Notes: a model not told the origin generated them from the letters alone. A stretch of 64,000 nucleotides of DNA from Bacteroidota bacterium (GCA_003250355.1 QKGS01000087.1:105939-169938); one strand, 5' to 3'; shown: positions 12,029 through 21,972, numbered from the stretch's first letter. Numbers and translations: made by a program.

Positions 12029-14830
12029 CTACCTTCCGTAAGTATTATCCATCCACGACTTGTTTTTGGTATACTTAATATCGCGTAACATTCCCGATTT
12101 TATACCTATTGTAAAATTATAACTCTGATACTGACCAAAAGGTATTACACTAACCGTAGCAACCCAACAGTGCAAATCGCGCGAAAGGTTAAACGATGTA
12201 TATGAAAGTTTTTTTGCTTCAAAATCCCAGCCCGAACGGAAATTTATTTTCCACTTAGGTGTTAAACTAAAGTCGCCGCTAAATGATGCTGTTTGTATAA
12301 TTTTAGGTGTAAATGTAGATTTGGTATAAGTAACATTATAGTTTATACTTACATTCCAAGGAATTTCAAAATAATCATATCCGTTAAAATCGACCCTGTC
12401 GTTATGCGGACTAAGCGGATCGTAATACGGATTATTCAATTGGTTCAGATCGTTGTCATGGTTGTGGTCATCGTCATCGTGGTCATCGTCTTTACCTGAA
12501 TCATTTTTAAAATCGGTTGACTTAAATGAAATACCGGTTGATGCAGTAAAGCGTGTCAGTCTCACTATTTTACCCGATTTAGTGTACTCAAATGTATTGT
12601 AACGAACTCCGTTTGAATCAATTGCATAAGGGTCGCCTGTTGCCGACATATTTATATCAAATATATTGAACAACCGTGTACGTGCCGACATATTGAGTAG
12701 CGACCAGTTCATAGAATCGGCCATTAGGTTATATGAAGTGCTGAAGTTCAAAGCGTCGAGAAGCTTAATTTTCTTTTCGCCGGTAACTGTATCTTTTTTG
12801 CTTAGCACTTTCATTTCAATATTATTATTTAGCGAAAAGCCAACACTACCGCTTTTTCCAGTTCCGGGTACGCCATATATTGCATTATTTATATATGGAT
12901 TATAGTATCCAGTACGCTCAGCAGTATCACGAAGGTAGAACCCGAATATTTCGTCACTGAAATCGGGACGATACGAGAAATTAATACCCGGTGTTACTAC
13001 GTGTCGTATGGCTTTTACCTTTGAATTTTTGTACTGATACATACCATATATTTTGGTATTGAAACCAACACCAACACTAAAGTCATACAGGTTATAAAAC
13101 CCCGATTCTTCACGCAAAGTGTACATTTGCGACGAATCGGCAGGAACGGTACTATAGTCGCGAACTTCACGCCTAAAATACATACGGTCAGTAAAACTCA
13201 TAGTTGGGTTTATGCTCATATACTTTAACAGTTTAAACGAGGTACCAATAGGTACACTGTGTTTCAAACCATACTCAAACTGATCTAACATTTGAGGTTT
13301 AAATAACAGGGTATCTTTAAACGTAGCCTTATTTTCATAGTTACCGGTATACGACACACCTATTTTCTCATACCACTTTTGTTTACCTAAGGCTATTTTT
13401 TTTCTAAATGGAAATACCCTCGACATATTCATTGTCATTTGTGGTAATACTAAAGTCATAGTACTGTCACGCATATTTTGGGTATGACGCAGGTTAGCAG
13501 TCATACTGAACGGTGTATTAGCAAATGTTTTGCGGTACGAAATACTCGACGAAATAGTTTGAGAAAGTCTTTGGTCGGCGGTAGATTCATTGTATCGGTT
13601 ATCGCCCATAGAGCGAAAGTTTACGCTTGCGCTAAAATTACTGTTAGGTCGTGCCTTGGGGTCTTGCGAATGGTTCCACACAACACGATACTCTTGCGAT
13701 TCGCGATAGTCGGGTAAGCCAAATTCGCTCAGAACCATTTTTGAAATACCTATATCTACATTGCCCGTGTACTTGTACCTAAGCTTATATTGCGAGGCTC
13801 CGCGCAATTGCCACGAACCCTTAGAATATATATCGCCGGTAAGAGTAAGGTCGGCATAATCGCTTAACGCAAAATAATAACCCCCGCGCTGTAAATAGAA
13901 ACCCCTGGCCTCTTCATCGCCAAATGTAGGGATAATAAAACCCGAAGCTTTTTTTCTTGTACTCGGAAAATACCCGAATGGTATAAATATTGGATATAAT
14001 GGAATATCTTCAATAACCATATATGCATAACTTGAAACTATTGCCTTATCGGGAACCATTTTAGCTCTTGACAAAGACAAATAAAAGTGTGGATGTTCAA
14101 GCTCACATGTAGTAAATTTTCCCCGACTAAGATTAACACTATTATCGGGCGATTTTTTTGTGATATTACTATGCAAATATCCTTCGTCCTGCTCGGTATA
14201 CAACCCTTTTATGTATCCTTTTTCGGTATTCAAATTATATGTAATAGTTTTTGCTTTCATTGCCTGATCACCTTGTGTAAAATAAGGCTCTCCTACTATT
14301 TCTCCGGTAACAGTATCGGTATATCCTTCGGCATACATTATCCCCTCATCCATATCAACCTCAATATAAGCAGCTTCAATAGTTATATCTTCATATACTA
14401 TTTTAGCATTTCCAAACAGGAATACTTTTTTTCCATCAATTGAAAATATTGTAGAATCGTCGGCCGAGGTTTCAACCTGTGAGGTAATAACTGTTTTGCT
14501 TTTTTTCGGAAGAGTATCGTTCATTTTACGCACAAATTCCAAAGAATCCATATAAAAAACGGAGTCGGAAATAAATTTTTCCGATTGCACTAATGAAACA
14601 TTCGAGTTCAATGAATCAGACAATAGAGTATCTCCGGTATTTACAAAAGTAAACGTATCGTTTTGAAAATACACATCGGCTGTTTGCTCTGTATTGCCAT
14701 TAGTATGTAATAAATCTTTTTTTAGCGATATTCTATCTTTATCTCGCTCTTTATCAATACTTTGACTAATAAGCCAGGTACTACTTGTAAAATATATAAT
14801 TAAGCCCGCAATGAGGTATCTTGTTTTCAA
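12029..14830 (-). CDS. lptD: LPS-assembly protein LptD (Bacteroidota type)
   Basis: 933 residues. Signal peptide (about 1-24), a periplasmic OstA/LptA-like beta-jellyroll (about 120-260, with FLFGNAKIVYEDITIEAAYI), then a long C-terminal beta-barrel that inserts lipopolysaccharide in the outer leaflet of the outer membrane. The junction motif CELEHPHFYL and the segment IFIPFGYFPSTRKKASGFIIP are typical of Bacteroidota LptD. A short Asp/His-rich insert (about 780-796) sits in a barrel loop. It is divergent from the amidase, and the group forms an envelope-biogenesis cluster. Confidence 0.92.
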   Translation of the reverse strand: MKTRYLIAGLIIYFTSSTWLISQSIDKERDKDRISLKKDLLHTNGNTEQTADVYFQNDTFTFVNTGDTLLSDSLNSNVSLVQSEKFISDSVFYMDSLEFVRKMNDTLPKKSKTVITSQVETSADDSTIFSIDGKKVFLFGNAKIVYEDITIEAAYIEVDMDEGIMYAEGYTDTVTGEIVGEPYFTQGDQAMKAKTITYNLNTEKGYIKGLYTEQDEGYLHSNITKKSPDNSVNLSRGKFTTCELEHPHFYLSLSRAKMVPDKAIVSSYAYMVIEDIPLYPIFIPFGYFPSTRKKASGFIIPTFGDEEARGFYLQRGGYYFALSDYADLTLTGDIYSKGSWQLRGASQYKLRYKYTGNVDIGISKMVLSEFGLPDYRESQEYRVVWNHSQDPKARPNSNFSASVNFRSMGDNRYNESTADQRLSQTISSSISYRKTFANTPFSMTANLRHTQNMRDSTMTLVLPQMTMNMSRVFPFRKKIALGKQKWYEKIGVSYTGNYENKATFKDTLLFKPQMLDQFEYGLKHSVPIGTSFKLLKYMSINPTMSFTDRMYFRREVRDYSTVPADSSQMYTLREESGFYNLYDFSVGVGFNTKIYGMYQYKNSKVKAIRHVVTPGINFSYRPDFSDEIFGFYLRDTAERTGYYNPYINNAIYGVPGTGKSGSVGFSLNNNIEMKVLSKKDTVTGEKKIKLLDALNFSTSYNLMADSMNWSLLNMSARTRLFNIFDINMSATGDPYAIDSNGVRYNTFEYTKSGKIVRLTRFTASTGISFKSTDFKNDSGKDDDHDDDDHNHDNDLNQLNNPYYDPLSPHNDRVDFNGYDYFEIPWNVSINYNVTYTKSTFTPKIIQTASFSGDFSLTPKWKINFRSGWDFEAKKLSYTSFNLSRDLHCWVATVSVIPFGQYQSYNFTIGIKSGMLRDIKYTKNKSWMDNTYGR

Positions 14831-14880
14831 TTCAGATGAAATATTTTATTTTTGTGATCAATTACTTTATAAAACTAACA

Positions 14881-14897
14881 TTCCGGACAAGCCGGAA
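14881..14897. promoter_or_regulatory. Small inverted repeat in the lptD/amidase divergent region
   Basis: TTCCGG and CCGGAA with a 5-nt spacer, in an otherwise AT-rich gap. It sits 16 nt before the amidase -7 box, about where a -33 box would be, so it may be an operator. Nothing identifies the regulator. Confidence 0.3.
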
Positions 14898-14912
14898 ATA
14901 CTAATTTTTAAA

Positions 14913-14920
14913 TACATTTG
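14913..14920 (+). promoter_or_regulatory. -7 box for the amidase gene
   Basis: TACATTTG, a TAnnTTTG match, 55 nt before the ATG at 14976. Confidence 0.45.
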
Positions 14921-14975
14921 CGTTGCTCAACAAAATGCGTTCCAAAACTAATAAAATTTAAAGGATTCAGGTATT

Positions 14976-16073
14976 ATGTGTAAAAAAATTATCCTTGCTA
15001 TACTGTTGATAAATATTATAACAATAAATACTCTTCACTGTAACGACAACAAGAAGAAAAAAACTGTTGTAATTGATGCCGGGCATGGTGGTCAGGATAC
15101 AGGAGCTATTGGTGCTATTTCAAAAGAAAAAGATTTGGTTTTAAACATTTCACTCCTTGTGGGCAAATACCTTACCGAATATATGGATAATGTTAATGTA
15201 GTATATACTCGCAAAGACGACACTTTTGTTCCACTACGTGACAGGGCAAAAATAGCCAATGACAGTAAAGCCGACCTTTTTGTTTCCATTCATATAAATT
15301 CCAATAAAAGCGATAAACCTGATGGTACTGAAACATTTGCCATAGGACCACATAAAAATGAGAGTAACCTTGAAGTGGCAAAGAAAGAAAACTCGGTTAT
15401 TGTATTTGAGGAAGACTACTCGACACATTATGAGGGTTTTGACCCTAATTCGGCAGAGTCGTATATTATGTTTTCAATGATGCAAAACATTAATATAAAC
15501 CAAAGTTTGTCGGTGGCATCGTATATAGAAACGGAATTTAGCGAAAAAGCCCGTCGCAAAAGCCGTGGTGTAAAGCAAGCCGGATTCCTTGTGCTATGGC
15601 TAACTTCAATGCCCAGCGTATTGGTTGAGTGTGGTTTTATATCGAACGAAAAAGAAGAGGTTTACCTAAGCTCAACTCAGGGGCAGGAATATATTGCTTC
15701 GGCAATTTACCGTGCAATAAAAAAATATATAAGTGAGCTTACTGCTCTTGAAGCAGCACTTGAAGAGCCTGCACACAAAAACAAACCGGCAGATGTAAAA
15801 TTGGGTGAAACACAAAATGAAAACCGGGTTGTTTTCAGAATTCAAACTACCTCATCGTCGGAGAAAATTGAAAAAACACACCCTCAGTTCAGCAAGTATA
15901 ACGACTTTTACGAGTATACCGAAAATGATACATATAAATATACAATAGGTAAATTTTACTCATACGACGATGCAAAAAAAATGCAAGACTCAATTCAAGC
16001 CGATTTTCCGGGAGCTTTTATTGTTGCATTCAAGGGTAACACAAAAATATCGATTGCCGATGCACTCAAATAA
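14976..16073 (+). CDS. N-acetylmuramoyl-L-alanine amidase (AmiC-type, Amidase_3)
   Basis: 365 residues. Signal peptide (about 1-23), then a zinc amidase domain (about 27-255) that cuts the bond between muramic acid and L-alanine in peptidoglycan. Zinc and catalytic residues are visible: VIDAGHGGQD, the Glu of SKEKDLVLN, SIHINSN and the late SVLVECGFISN with the catalytic Glu. The C-terminal 65 residues (YTIGKFYSYDDAKKM) look like a SPOR-type septal peptidoglycan-binding domain. The MCE gene follows by 110 nt. Confidence 0.93.
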   Translation: MCKKIILAILLINIITINTLHCNDNKKKKTVVIDAGHGGQDTGAIGAISKEKDLVLNISLLVGKYLTEYMDNVNVVYTRKDDTFVPLRDRAKIANDSKADLFVSIHINSNKSDKPDGTETFAIGPHKNESNLEVAKKENSVIVFEEDYSTHYEGFDPNSAESYIMFSMMQNININQSLSVASYIETEFSEKARRKSRGVKQAGFLVLWLTSMPSVLVECGFISNEKEEVYLSSTQGQEYIASAIYRAIKKYISELTALEAALEEPAHKNKPADVKLGETQNENRVVFRIQTTSSSEKIEKTHPQFSKYNDFYEYTENDTYKYTIGKFYSYDDAKKMQDSIQADFPGAFIVAFKGNTKISIADALK

Positions 16074-16182
16074 ATTGGTAAGTTAATATACTGATTTGTT
16101 TGTGTATTGATGAGTAAACAATAATATATTTGGAACATTAATTAACTGTTTATATAATTGTAGAAAACAAAACAACAATATT

Positions 16183-17127
16183 ATGATAAAATCAACCCTT
16201 ACAAAGGTTGGAATCCTTACCACACTATCAATAGCCGCCTTAATTTGGGGAGTAAGCTTTCTGAAAGGGAAAGGAGCATTTAAAAAAGAGAATACCTACT
16301 ACGCCATATATGAACGTATTGATGGAATGTCAACCGGAAGCCCTGTTTTTTTAAGTGGTTTTAAAATAGGTAGTGTTACCGATATTTACTTTACTCCCGA
16401 TACCAGTGGAAGCCTTACTGTTGAATTTACTGTTAATGAACAAGTATTGTTACCCAAACCTACTACTGCCCGAATTTTCTCAAACGATTTAATGGGTAAT
16501 AAAGCAATTGAATTAATTTTAGGTACAAGTAACACATTACATAACACAGGCGACACACTAGAACCTGACTTTGAAGGCTCACTAAAAGATATGGTAAGTA
16601 TTCAAATGATACCTATAAAGAATCAGGCAGAAAGTTTAATGAAAGAACTAGAAGATGCAATAAATATTGTCAATTCGGTTTTCAATGAACAAACCCAACA
16701 AAATATATCAGCCAGTATTTCAAGAATGAGAAATACTTTTATAAATCTCGACTCGATTGTTTACGACGGCAAAGGTAAGATTGGTGTAATACTTACTAAT
16801 ATTGAATCAATATCAACTATGCTGAAAAAGAATAATCACGAAATATCTAATACTTTATCGAATGTATCGTCGTTAACCGATTCTTTAATGGCAGCAAATA
16901 TTAAAGAAACTATAATGAATGCAAATTCAACCTTGACTGAATTAGCAGAAATATCGGCAAAAATCAATAATGGTGAGGGTTCTGCCGGTCAACTAATCAA
17001 TAACGATTCATTATACTTTAATATTCAAGACATAACATATAACCTGAATTTGCTTATTGAAGATTTGAAGCAAAATCCTAACAGATATGTACATATATCT
17101 GTTTTTGGTGGGAAAGATAAAAAATAA
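16183..17127 (+). CDS. MlaD/MCE family lipid-transport protein
   Basis: 314 residues. One N-terminal membrane anchor (about 8-27), one MCE domain (about 38-115, with GMSTGSPVFLSGFKIGSV and DLMGNKAIELILG) and a long helical C-terminal part (about 135-290). MCE proteins form rings or tubes that carry phospholipids between inner and outer membranes. The place after an amidase and near lptD is common in Bacteroidota. No ABC permease or ATPase (MlaE/MlaF) is in the window. Confidence 0.92.
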   Translation: MIKSTLTKVGILTTLSIAALIWGVSFLKGKGAFKKENTYYAIYERIDGMSTGSPVFLSGFKIGSVTDIYFTPDTSGSLTVEFTVNEQVLLPKPTTARIFSNDLMGNKAIELILGTSNTLHNTGDTLEPDFEGSLKDMVSIQMIPIKNQAESLMKELEDAINIVNSVFNEQTQQNISASISRMRNTFINLDSIVYDGKGKIGVILTNIESISTMLKKNNHEISNTLSNVSSLTDSLMAANIKETIMNANSTLTELAEISAKINNGEGSAGQLINNDSLYFNIQDITYNLNLLIEDLKQNPNRYVHISVFGGKDKK

Positions 17128-17160
17128 AAAAAGCCGGTTTAACCGGCTTTTTTTATTTTT
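17126..17160. terminator. Bidirectional Rho-independent terminator
   Basis: GCCGGTT / AACCGGC stem with a very short loop, flanked by A-runs and T-runs. It ends the MCE gene (+) and can serve the convergent DUF3276 gene (-). Confidence 0.9.
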
Positions 17161-17494
17161 ATTTATTCAAATCATCGAACTCTACATTTACAAACTCTTG
17201 TTCCGACTCTTCAAGTTCAGGCTGATTTTTCTTAATATAATCAACTACCTCTAATAGCCCGTCAGCAAATTTTTCAAAATCTTCTTTGTATAAAAACAAC
17301 TTATGCTTTTCAAAACGATAGTTACCTTCGTTCTCGTATTGTTTTTTACTTTCAGTAATTGTCAGGTAATAATCGTTTCGCTTTGTTGCTTTAACATCGA
17401 AAAAATAGGTTCTCTTACCCGCTCTTACCGCTTTTGAAAAAATCTCTTCCCTCTCTTTTCCGTTTTCTTTCTTTTCAAATCCTTCCATCATCAA
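17159..17494 (-). CDS. DUF3276 / PUR-alpha-like nucleic-acid-binding protein
   Basis: 111 residues. The core (about 15-95) has the PUR-repeat pattern: AVRAGKRTYFFDVKATKRND, YYLTITESK, HKLFLYKEDFEKFADGL. Bacterial PUR proteins of Bacteroidota and spirochaetes bind single-stranded DNA or RNA. The C-terminal tail is acidic. Three Met codons open the frame, so the start could be any of the first three. Monocistronic and convergent with the MCE gene. Confidence 0.88.
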   Translation of the reverse strand: MMMEGFEKKENGKEREEIFSKAVRAGKRTYFFDVKATKRNDYYLTITESKKQYENEGNYRFEKHKLFLYKEDFEKFADGLLEVVDYIKKNQPELEESEQEFVNVEFDDLNK

Positions 17495-17663
17495 TATTTC
17501 AATTTTTATTACATAACGTGAAGCAAAAATATTAAAATATTCAATATGTGATTTATTTAAACATTAAAAAATTCAAAGTATAACACAAAAATATAATTGC
17601 ATTCCGATTGATATAATTATAAAAGAGATATAAAAACATCAGTAAAAATATATGACTATTGTT

Positions 17664-17692
17664 TTTGCAGCCAAAAAAAATATATACTTTTG
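17664..17692 (+). promoter_or_regulatory. Promoter of the nusB operon
   Basis: TTTG at 17664-17667, a 17-nt spacer, then TACTTTTG at 17685-17692, 41 nt before the nusB ATG. Confidence 0.6.
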
Positions 17693-17733
17693 TCGCCGAA
17701 ATCATATAACACAACTAACGCTCTTTAAACTAA

Positions 17734-18678
17734 ATGATCAGCAGACGTTTATTAAGAATTAAGGTACTGCATATATTGTATGCCTACTTTAACGGTAACA
17801 TCAAGGAAGACAATAAATACGAGAAAGACCTTGATTTTAGTATTGAAAAATCTTTTGATTTGTATCATTTATTTTTTGTTTTACTAATTGATGTTCGCGA
17901 TTTTGCCCTTAATAAAATTGATGCAGCAAGAAATAAAAGAGTTCCTTCGCCCGAAGACCTAAACCCTAATATGCGTTTTGTTGAAAACCGTATCATAAAG
18001 CAAATAGAAAATACCGAAAAACTTAGCCGACACATTGAACGCCAAAAGCTTAACTGGGTTCAAAACCCTGAACTTGTAAAGCACATATATCAGGCAATGA
18101 CCGAATCAGACTTATATAACCGATATATGCACAGCAGCGACAATTCGTTCGATGCCGACAAAAAATTTATTCTCGATTTCCTTACTGAGTATCTTGTTAA
18201 CTCCGATTTACTTTATCAGGTGCTTGAAGAACACTCAATATTTTGGAACGATGACATTGAGTTTGTATTAAGTATGAATATAAAATCGGTTCAGAAAGCA
18301 AAAGAAAATCGCGAAGATTTAAACACTTTTTCACTCTTCAAAAATGAAGAAGACCGCGAATTTGCAAAAAGACTTTTTCGTTCAGTTATAAATAAACACA
18401 AAGAGCATTCGAATCTTATTCAGGAAAATATTAAAAACTGGGATCTTGACCGTATTGCACAAATGGACTTAATGATTCTTGAAATGGCAGTTACCGAAAT
18501 TACTCAATTCCCAAGTATTCCGGTAAAAGTTAGTTTCAATGAATATATTGACCTTGCAAAATTTTACAGTACCGACAAAAGTAACTCATTTGTAAATGGT
18601 GTTCTCGACAAAATAATTAAAAAACTAAATGACGAAGGCAAAGTGAAAAAAGCCGGACGCGGATTACTGGAAAAATAA
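17734..18678 (+). CDS. nusB: Transcription antitermination factor NusB (long Bacteroidota form)
   Basis: 314 residues, about twice the length of enterobacterial NusB; long forms are usual in Bacteroidota. The C-terminal half (about 215-300: FAKRLFRSVINK, WDLDRIAQMDLMILEMAVTEI, PVKVSFNEYIDLAKFYSTDKS) is a clear NusB domain that binds boxA RNA with NusE and aids rRNA transcription. The N-terminal half is helical and lineage-specific. First gene of a run with the DUF1573 gene, yajC, ybbR, coaE and a TerB/J gene. Confidence 0.93.
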   Translation: MISRRLLRIKVLHILYAYFNGNIKEDNKYEKDLDFSIEKSFDLYHLFFVLLIDVRDFALNKIDAARNKRVPSPEDLNPNMRFVENRIIKQIENTEKLSRHIERQKLNWVQNPELVKHIYQAMTESDLYNRYMHSSDNSFDADKKFILDFLTEYLVNSDLLYQVLEEHSIFWNDDIEFVLSMNIKSVQKAKENREDLNTFSLFKNEEDREFAKRLFRSVINKHKEHSNLIQENIKNWDLDRIAQMDLMILEMAVTEITQFPSIPVKVSFNEYIDLAKFYSTDKSNSFVNGVLDKIIKKLNDEGKVKKAGRGLLEK

Positions 18679-18688
18679 TATCATATAA

Positions 18689-19108
18689 ATGAAAAGTTTC
18701 ATCATTACCCTGTCAATTATTTTAGTTACTGCTTTATTGGGTTGCAAGAATGGAGATAATTCCCAAACAAACAACAGTAATGAAATAATGCCTTTTGTAC
18801 ATATTGAAACTACAACACACAATTTTGGAAAAATACTTCAGGGTGAAGAGGTTGCTTATACATTTATAATTAAAAACATAGGTAACGATGACCTTATTCT
18901 TCGAAATGTAAAATCGTCGTGCGGATGTACAACATCGAAAGTTACTACCGAACCCATAAAACCTGGACATACAGGAAGCGTAGAACTAGTTTTTGACAGT
19001 ACAGGACGCAAAGGGAAGCAAACAAAATCGGTAACAGTTTGGACTAATGCCAAACCTATGAGTTACAACTTAAAAATAACAGCTGAAATAGTATTACCTA
19101 ATAATTAA
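18689..19108 (+). CDS. DUF1573 lipoprotein
   Basis: 139 residues. Lipoprotein signal with lipobox LLGC (Cys19), then one Ig-like DUF1573 domain (about 35-137: HNFGKILQGEEVAYTFIIKN, VKSSCGCTTSKVT, GSVELVFDSTGRKGKQTKSV). The CGC motif is typical of the family. Exported, function unknown. It starts 10 nt after nusB and ends 11 nt before yajC, an arrangement common in Bacteroidota. Confidence 0.9.
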   Translation: MKSFIITLSIILVTALLGCKNGDNSQTNNSNEIMPFVHIETTTHNFGKILQGEEVAYTFIIKNIGNDDLILRNVKSSCGCTTSKVTTEPIKPGHTGSVELVFDSTGRKGKQTKSVTVWTNAKPMSYNLKITAEIVLPNN

Positions 19109-19119
19109 AATAAACAAAA

Positions 19120-19440
19120 ATGAATTTACTAAGTATCTTTTTAATGCAACCACAAGGCGAATCAGCAAGCCCTATGGGTTCTCTTATTCCATTGTTAGCA
19201 GTTATTGCTATTTTCTACTTCTTTATGATTCGTCCGCAAATGAAAAAACAAAAAGAAGTAAAAACATTTCGCGAAGCACTAAGCAAAGGCGATAAAGTAC
19301 TTACTGTTGGCGGAATATACGGCAAAATTATTGAAGTGAAAGAGACAACTGTCATACTTGAAATAGCTGATAACGTAAAAATTAAAGTTGATAAATCGGG
19401 ATTAATTAAAGATAACTCTGATTTAGGTCAACAAAAATAA
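19120..19440 (+). CDS. yajC: Preprotein translocase subunit YajC
   Basis: 106 residues. One membrane segment (about 20-38), then YFFMIRPQMKKQKEVK and GDKVLTVGGIYGKI, the hallmark of YajC, the small partner of SecDF. It follows the DUF1573 gene by 11 nt. Confidence 0.96.
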   Translation: MNLLSIFLMQPQGESASPMGSLIPLLAVIAIFYFFMIRPQMKKQKEVKTFREALSKGDKVLTVGGIYGKIIEVKETTVILEIADNVKIKVDKSGLIKDNSDLGQQK

Positions 19441-19465
19441 ATAAAGTTTTTGCTTATTTTGTGAT

Positions 19466-19519
19466 ACCCGTTTCTTTTGGTAAGTTTGAGACTTATTGAA
19501 AGTAACGGGTTTTATTTTT
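19466..19519 (+). terminator. Probable terminator or attenuator after yajC
   Basis: ACCCGTT (19466-19472) pairs with AACGGGT (19504-19510), then TTTATTTTTT. A small inner hairpin AAGT/ACTT lies in the loop. It overlaps the first in-frame TTG start of the ybbR frame, so ybbR may be expressed by readthrough or use a later start. Confidence 0.5.
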
Positions 19520-20527
19520 TATAACGATTTGAGCGATTTTGATTTAAATAAATACATAAGGTTTTTACGACTAAAAACTTATAAGCGAGTAGATAAAAAA
19601 ATACTCTCGTATACTATTTTCTTTGCCATAGCAGCTGTTTTTTGGCTACTCAACAAACTCGACAATAATTATAATACCTTTATTGAATATCCGGTAGAAT
19701 ATACAAACTTGCCCGAAAGCAAATTTATAGTAAATAAACTACCTAATAATTTGAAACTAAATGTAAATGCTTATGGCTTTACTCTTGCCAAATACAAACT
19801 AACAGTTTCCCCCTCACCTATTCCAATTAATTTATCGAAATTTGCTGATAACATAAATAACTCTGAAAGCAAATACACTCTACACACCAGGCATATAAAA
19901 GATATAATAAACGAAGAAATACCTAGCGATATAGTAGTAAACGATATACTACCCGATACTATACAATTCTATTTTGTTGACATAATTGAAAAAAAAGTAG
20001 CAGTAAAACCTGTTACTCAATATACTCTCGAACAACAATGCTTTATAAACGGAACTATAAGAGTAACTCCTGATAGTATTATGGTTCGAGGCCCTATTAC
20101 TATTATCGATACCCTATCGGCTATATATACTGAAACTGCACGGTTTAAAAATTTAAGTAAAACTGAACAGGAAAATATTGAAATAAGTAAAATTAAGAAT
20201 GTGAATTTTTCAAAGCAAAAAGTTACGATTACTGTACCTGTTTCAAAATTTACTCAAGCCAAGCTTAAAGTACCTATATCAACAGTAAACGTTCCCGATT
20301 CCTTAAAACTTGTTTGCTTTCCCCAATACACTCAGCTAACTTGCATGGTATCTATCGATAATTATAAAGAACTATCGGCAAAAGACTTTACAGTAACGGT
20401 TAACTATAACAATATAAAAAACCTACTCGGAAATAGCCTTTCGGCTAAAGTTTCAAGTTATCCTCCTAACGTAAAACAAGTTGACATATTCCCTATTGAT
20501 ATTGAGTTCATTATAGAGGAAAAATAG
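19496..20527 (+). CDS. YbbR-like (CdaR-type) domain protein
   Basis: 343 residues from the first TTG. No ATG lies in the N-terminal part, so the start is TTG at 19496 or, more likely, TTG at 19529, which gives MSDFDLNKYIRFLRLK and avoids the terminator stem. One membrane anchor (about 40-56), then extracytoplasmic YbbR-type beta repeats (about 65-340). In Firmicutes, YbbR/CdaR regulates a diadenylate cyclase; no cyclase gene is adjacent here, so the role is not shown. Confidence 0.82.
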   Translation: MKVTGFIFYNDLSDFDLNKYIRFLRLKTYKRVDKKILSYTIFFAIAAVFWLLNKLDNNYNTFIEYPVEYTNLPESKFIVNKLPNNLKLNVNAYGFTLAKYKLTVSPSPIPINLSKFADNINNSESKYTLHTRHIKDIINEEIPSDIVVNDILPDTIQFYFVDIIEKKVAVKPVTQYTLEQQCFINGTIRVTPDSIMVRGPITIIDTLSAIYTETARFKNLSKTEQENIEISKIKNVNFSKQKVTITVPVSKFTQAKLKVPISTVNVPDSLKLVCFPQYTQLTCMVSIDNYKELSAKDFTVTVNYNNIKNLLGNSLSAKVSSYPPNVKQVDIFPIDIEFIIEEK

Positions 20528-20540
20528 TTTCCTTTTTTAT

Positions 20541-20548
20541 TATTTTTG
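20541..20548 (+). promoter_or_regulatory. Possible -7 box upstream of coaE
   Basis: TATTTTTG fits TAnnTTTG, about 100 nt before the coaE GTG, just after the ybbR stop. Weak: the -33 box is not evident. Confidence 0.3.
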
Positions 20549-20645
20549 TACAAAATAAAGGTTATACAATAGTAAAGATGATTTTCAATAGAATATTGTG
20601 CATTTTGTGATGGAAAATAAATAACATTTAACAATACATATTAGA

Positions 20646-21227
20646 GTGATTATAGTTGGTCTTACCGGTGGTATTGGTAGTGGTAAAACATACGTATCTC
20701 AATATTTCAAAAAACTTGGTATTCCTGTTTACTATGCCGATGATGAGGCTAAGAAACTAATGAATAACAATAATGAAGTTATTGAGAAAATAACCAAACT
20801 ATTTGGCAATAAAGCTTATATAAATAATGAGCTAAATCGCAAACACATTGCCGACATAGTATTTAACGATAAAAGCAAACTGGAAAAACTAAATTCTATA
20901 GTTCACCCTGCTGTAAAAAAACACTTTTCCGATTGGGTAAAAAGCACTGACTCCGGTACTCCTTATGTTATAAAAGAAGCTGCAATACTGTTTGAAAGCA
21001 AAACCAATACCGATTGCAAATATACAATTGCGGTTTCAGCACCCACCGAACTACGAATAGAAAGAACTATAAAGCGTGACAACACCGACAGAAACTCAAT
21101 ACTTAACCGTATAAGCAAACAACTTACCGACAAAGAACGCAACCAAATGGCAGATTTTATTATTTTTACCGACTCAAATAACGTTGAAGAACAAGTGAAT
21201 TATATTCACAAAAAAATAATGGAATAA
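20646..21227 (+). CDS. coaE: Dephospho-CoA kinase
   Basis: 193 residues with a GTG start, which places the P-loop correctly at the N-terminus: [14 protein letters not shown]. It phosphorylates the 3'-hydroxyl of dephospho-CoA, the last step of coenzyme A synthesis. Other family marks are [11 protein letters not shown], the segment [19 protein letters not shown] and the late [19 protein letters not shown]. It ends one base before the TerB/J gene. Confidence 0.95.
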   Translation: MIIVGLTGGIGSGKTYVSQYFKKLGIPVYYADDEAKKLMNNNNEVIEKITKLFGNKAYINNELNRKHIADIVFNDKSKLEKLNSIVHPAVKKHFSDWVKSTDSGTPYVIKEAAILFESKTNTDCKYTIAVSAPTELRIERTIKRDNTDRNSILNRISKQLTDKERNQMADFIIFTDSNNVEEQVNYIHKKIME

Positions 21228-21228
21228 T

Positions 21229-21972
21229 ATGGGACTAGGAAAATGGATAGCCGGAGGCTTAGGTTGGGCAATATTTGGACCTATTGGAGGGATACTTGGT
21301 TTTTTGGCCGGAGCAGCATTTGAGAAAATAGACACATCGCAATTTACCGGACAACAAAACGGAAACAACGGACAATCAAACAGAAGAACCACAGGAGCCG
21401 ATTTCAGAGTAAGCCTTGTTGTACTTACTGCTGCCGTAATGAAAGCCGATGGCAGAGTTACCAAAGCTGAACTCGACTATGTAAAAAACTACCTACTCCG
21501 TTCATTTGGTCAGGCTGCGGCAACCGATGCTGTACGAATGCTTCGCGATATATTAAAACAGGAAATACCTATTGCCGATGTTAGCCGTCAGGTGGGCAAT
21601 AACCTCGATTATTCTTCCAAACTACAAATGCTTCATTACCTTTTTGGTATTTCCCGGGCCGATGGTCATACCCACCCCAATGAAATACAGATTATACAAA
21701 CCATTGCAAGCCATATGGGTATTAGCAATCACGACTTTATGAGCATTCAAGCCATGTTTGTGAAAGATACCAATAGTGCTTACACTATACTTGGGCTTAC
21801 TAAAGAAGCTACAAACGATGAAATAAAGAAAGCTTACCGCAAAATGGCTGCCGAAAATCACCCCGATAAAGTTTCATACCTTGGTGAAGAAGTACAAAAA
21901 GATGCAGAAGAAAAATTCAAAAAAATAAATCAGGCTTACGAGTCTATAAAAAAAGAGAGGGCTTTTGTTTAG
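21229..21972 (+). CDS. TerB-like / DnaJ-domain protein (DjlA-like)
   Basis: 247 residues. A Gly-rich hydrophobic N-terminus (about 6-30) of membrane-hairpin type, a TerB-like helical domain (about 60-165), and a C-terminal J domain (about 182-245) with the HPD tripeptide in ENHPDKVS, which triggers Hsp70 ATPase. This is the DjlA architecture: a membrane-anchored co-chaperone. It follows coaE by one base and is probably translationally linked. Confidence 0.9.
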   Translation: MGLGKWIAGGLGWAIFGPIGGILGFLAGAAFEKIDTSQFTGQQNGNNGQSNRRTTGADFRVSLVVLTAAVMKADGRVTKAELDYVKNYLLRSFGQAAATDAVRMLRDILKQEIPIADVSRQVGNNLDYSSKLQMLHYLFGISRADGHTHPNEIQIIQTIASHMGISNHDFMSIQAMFVKDTNSAYTILGLTKEATNDEIKKAYRKMAAENHPDKVSYLGEEVQKDAEEKFKKINQAYESIKKERAFV

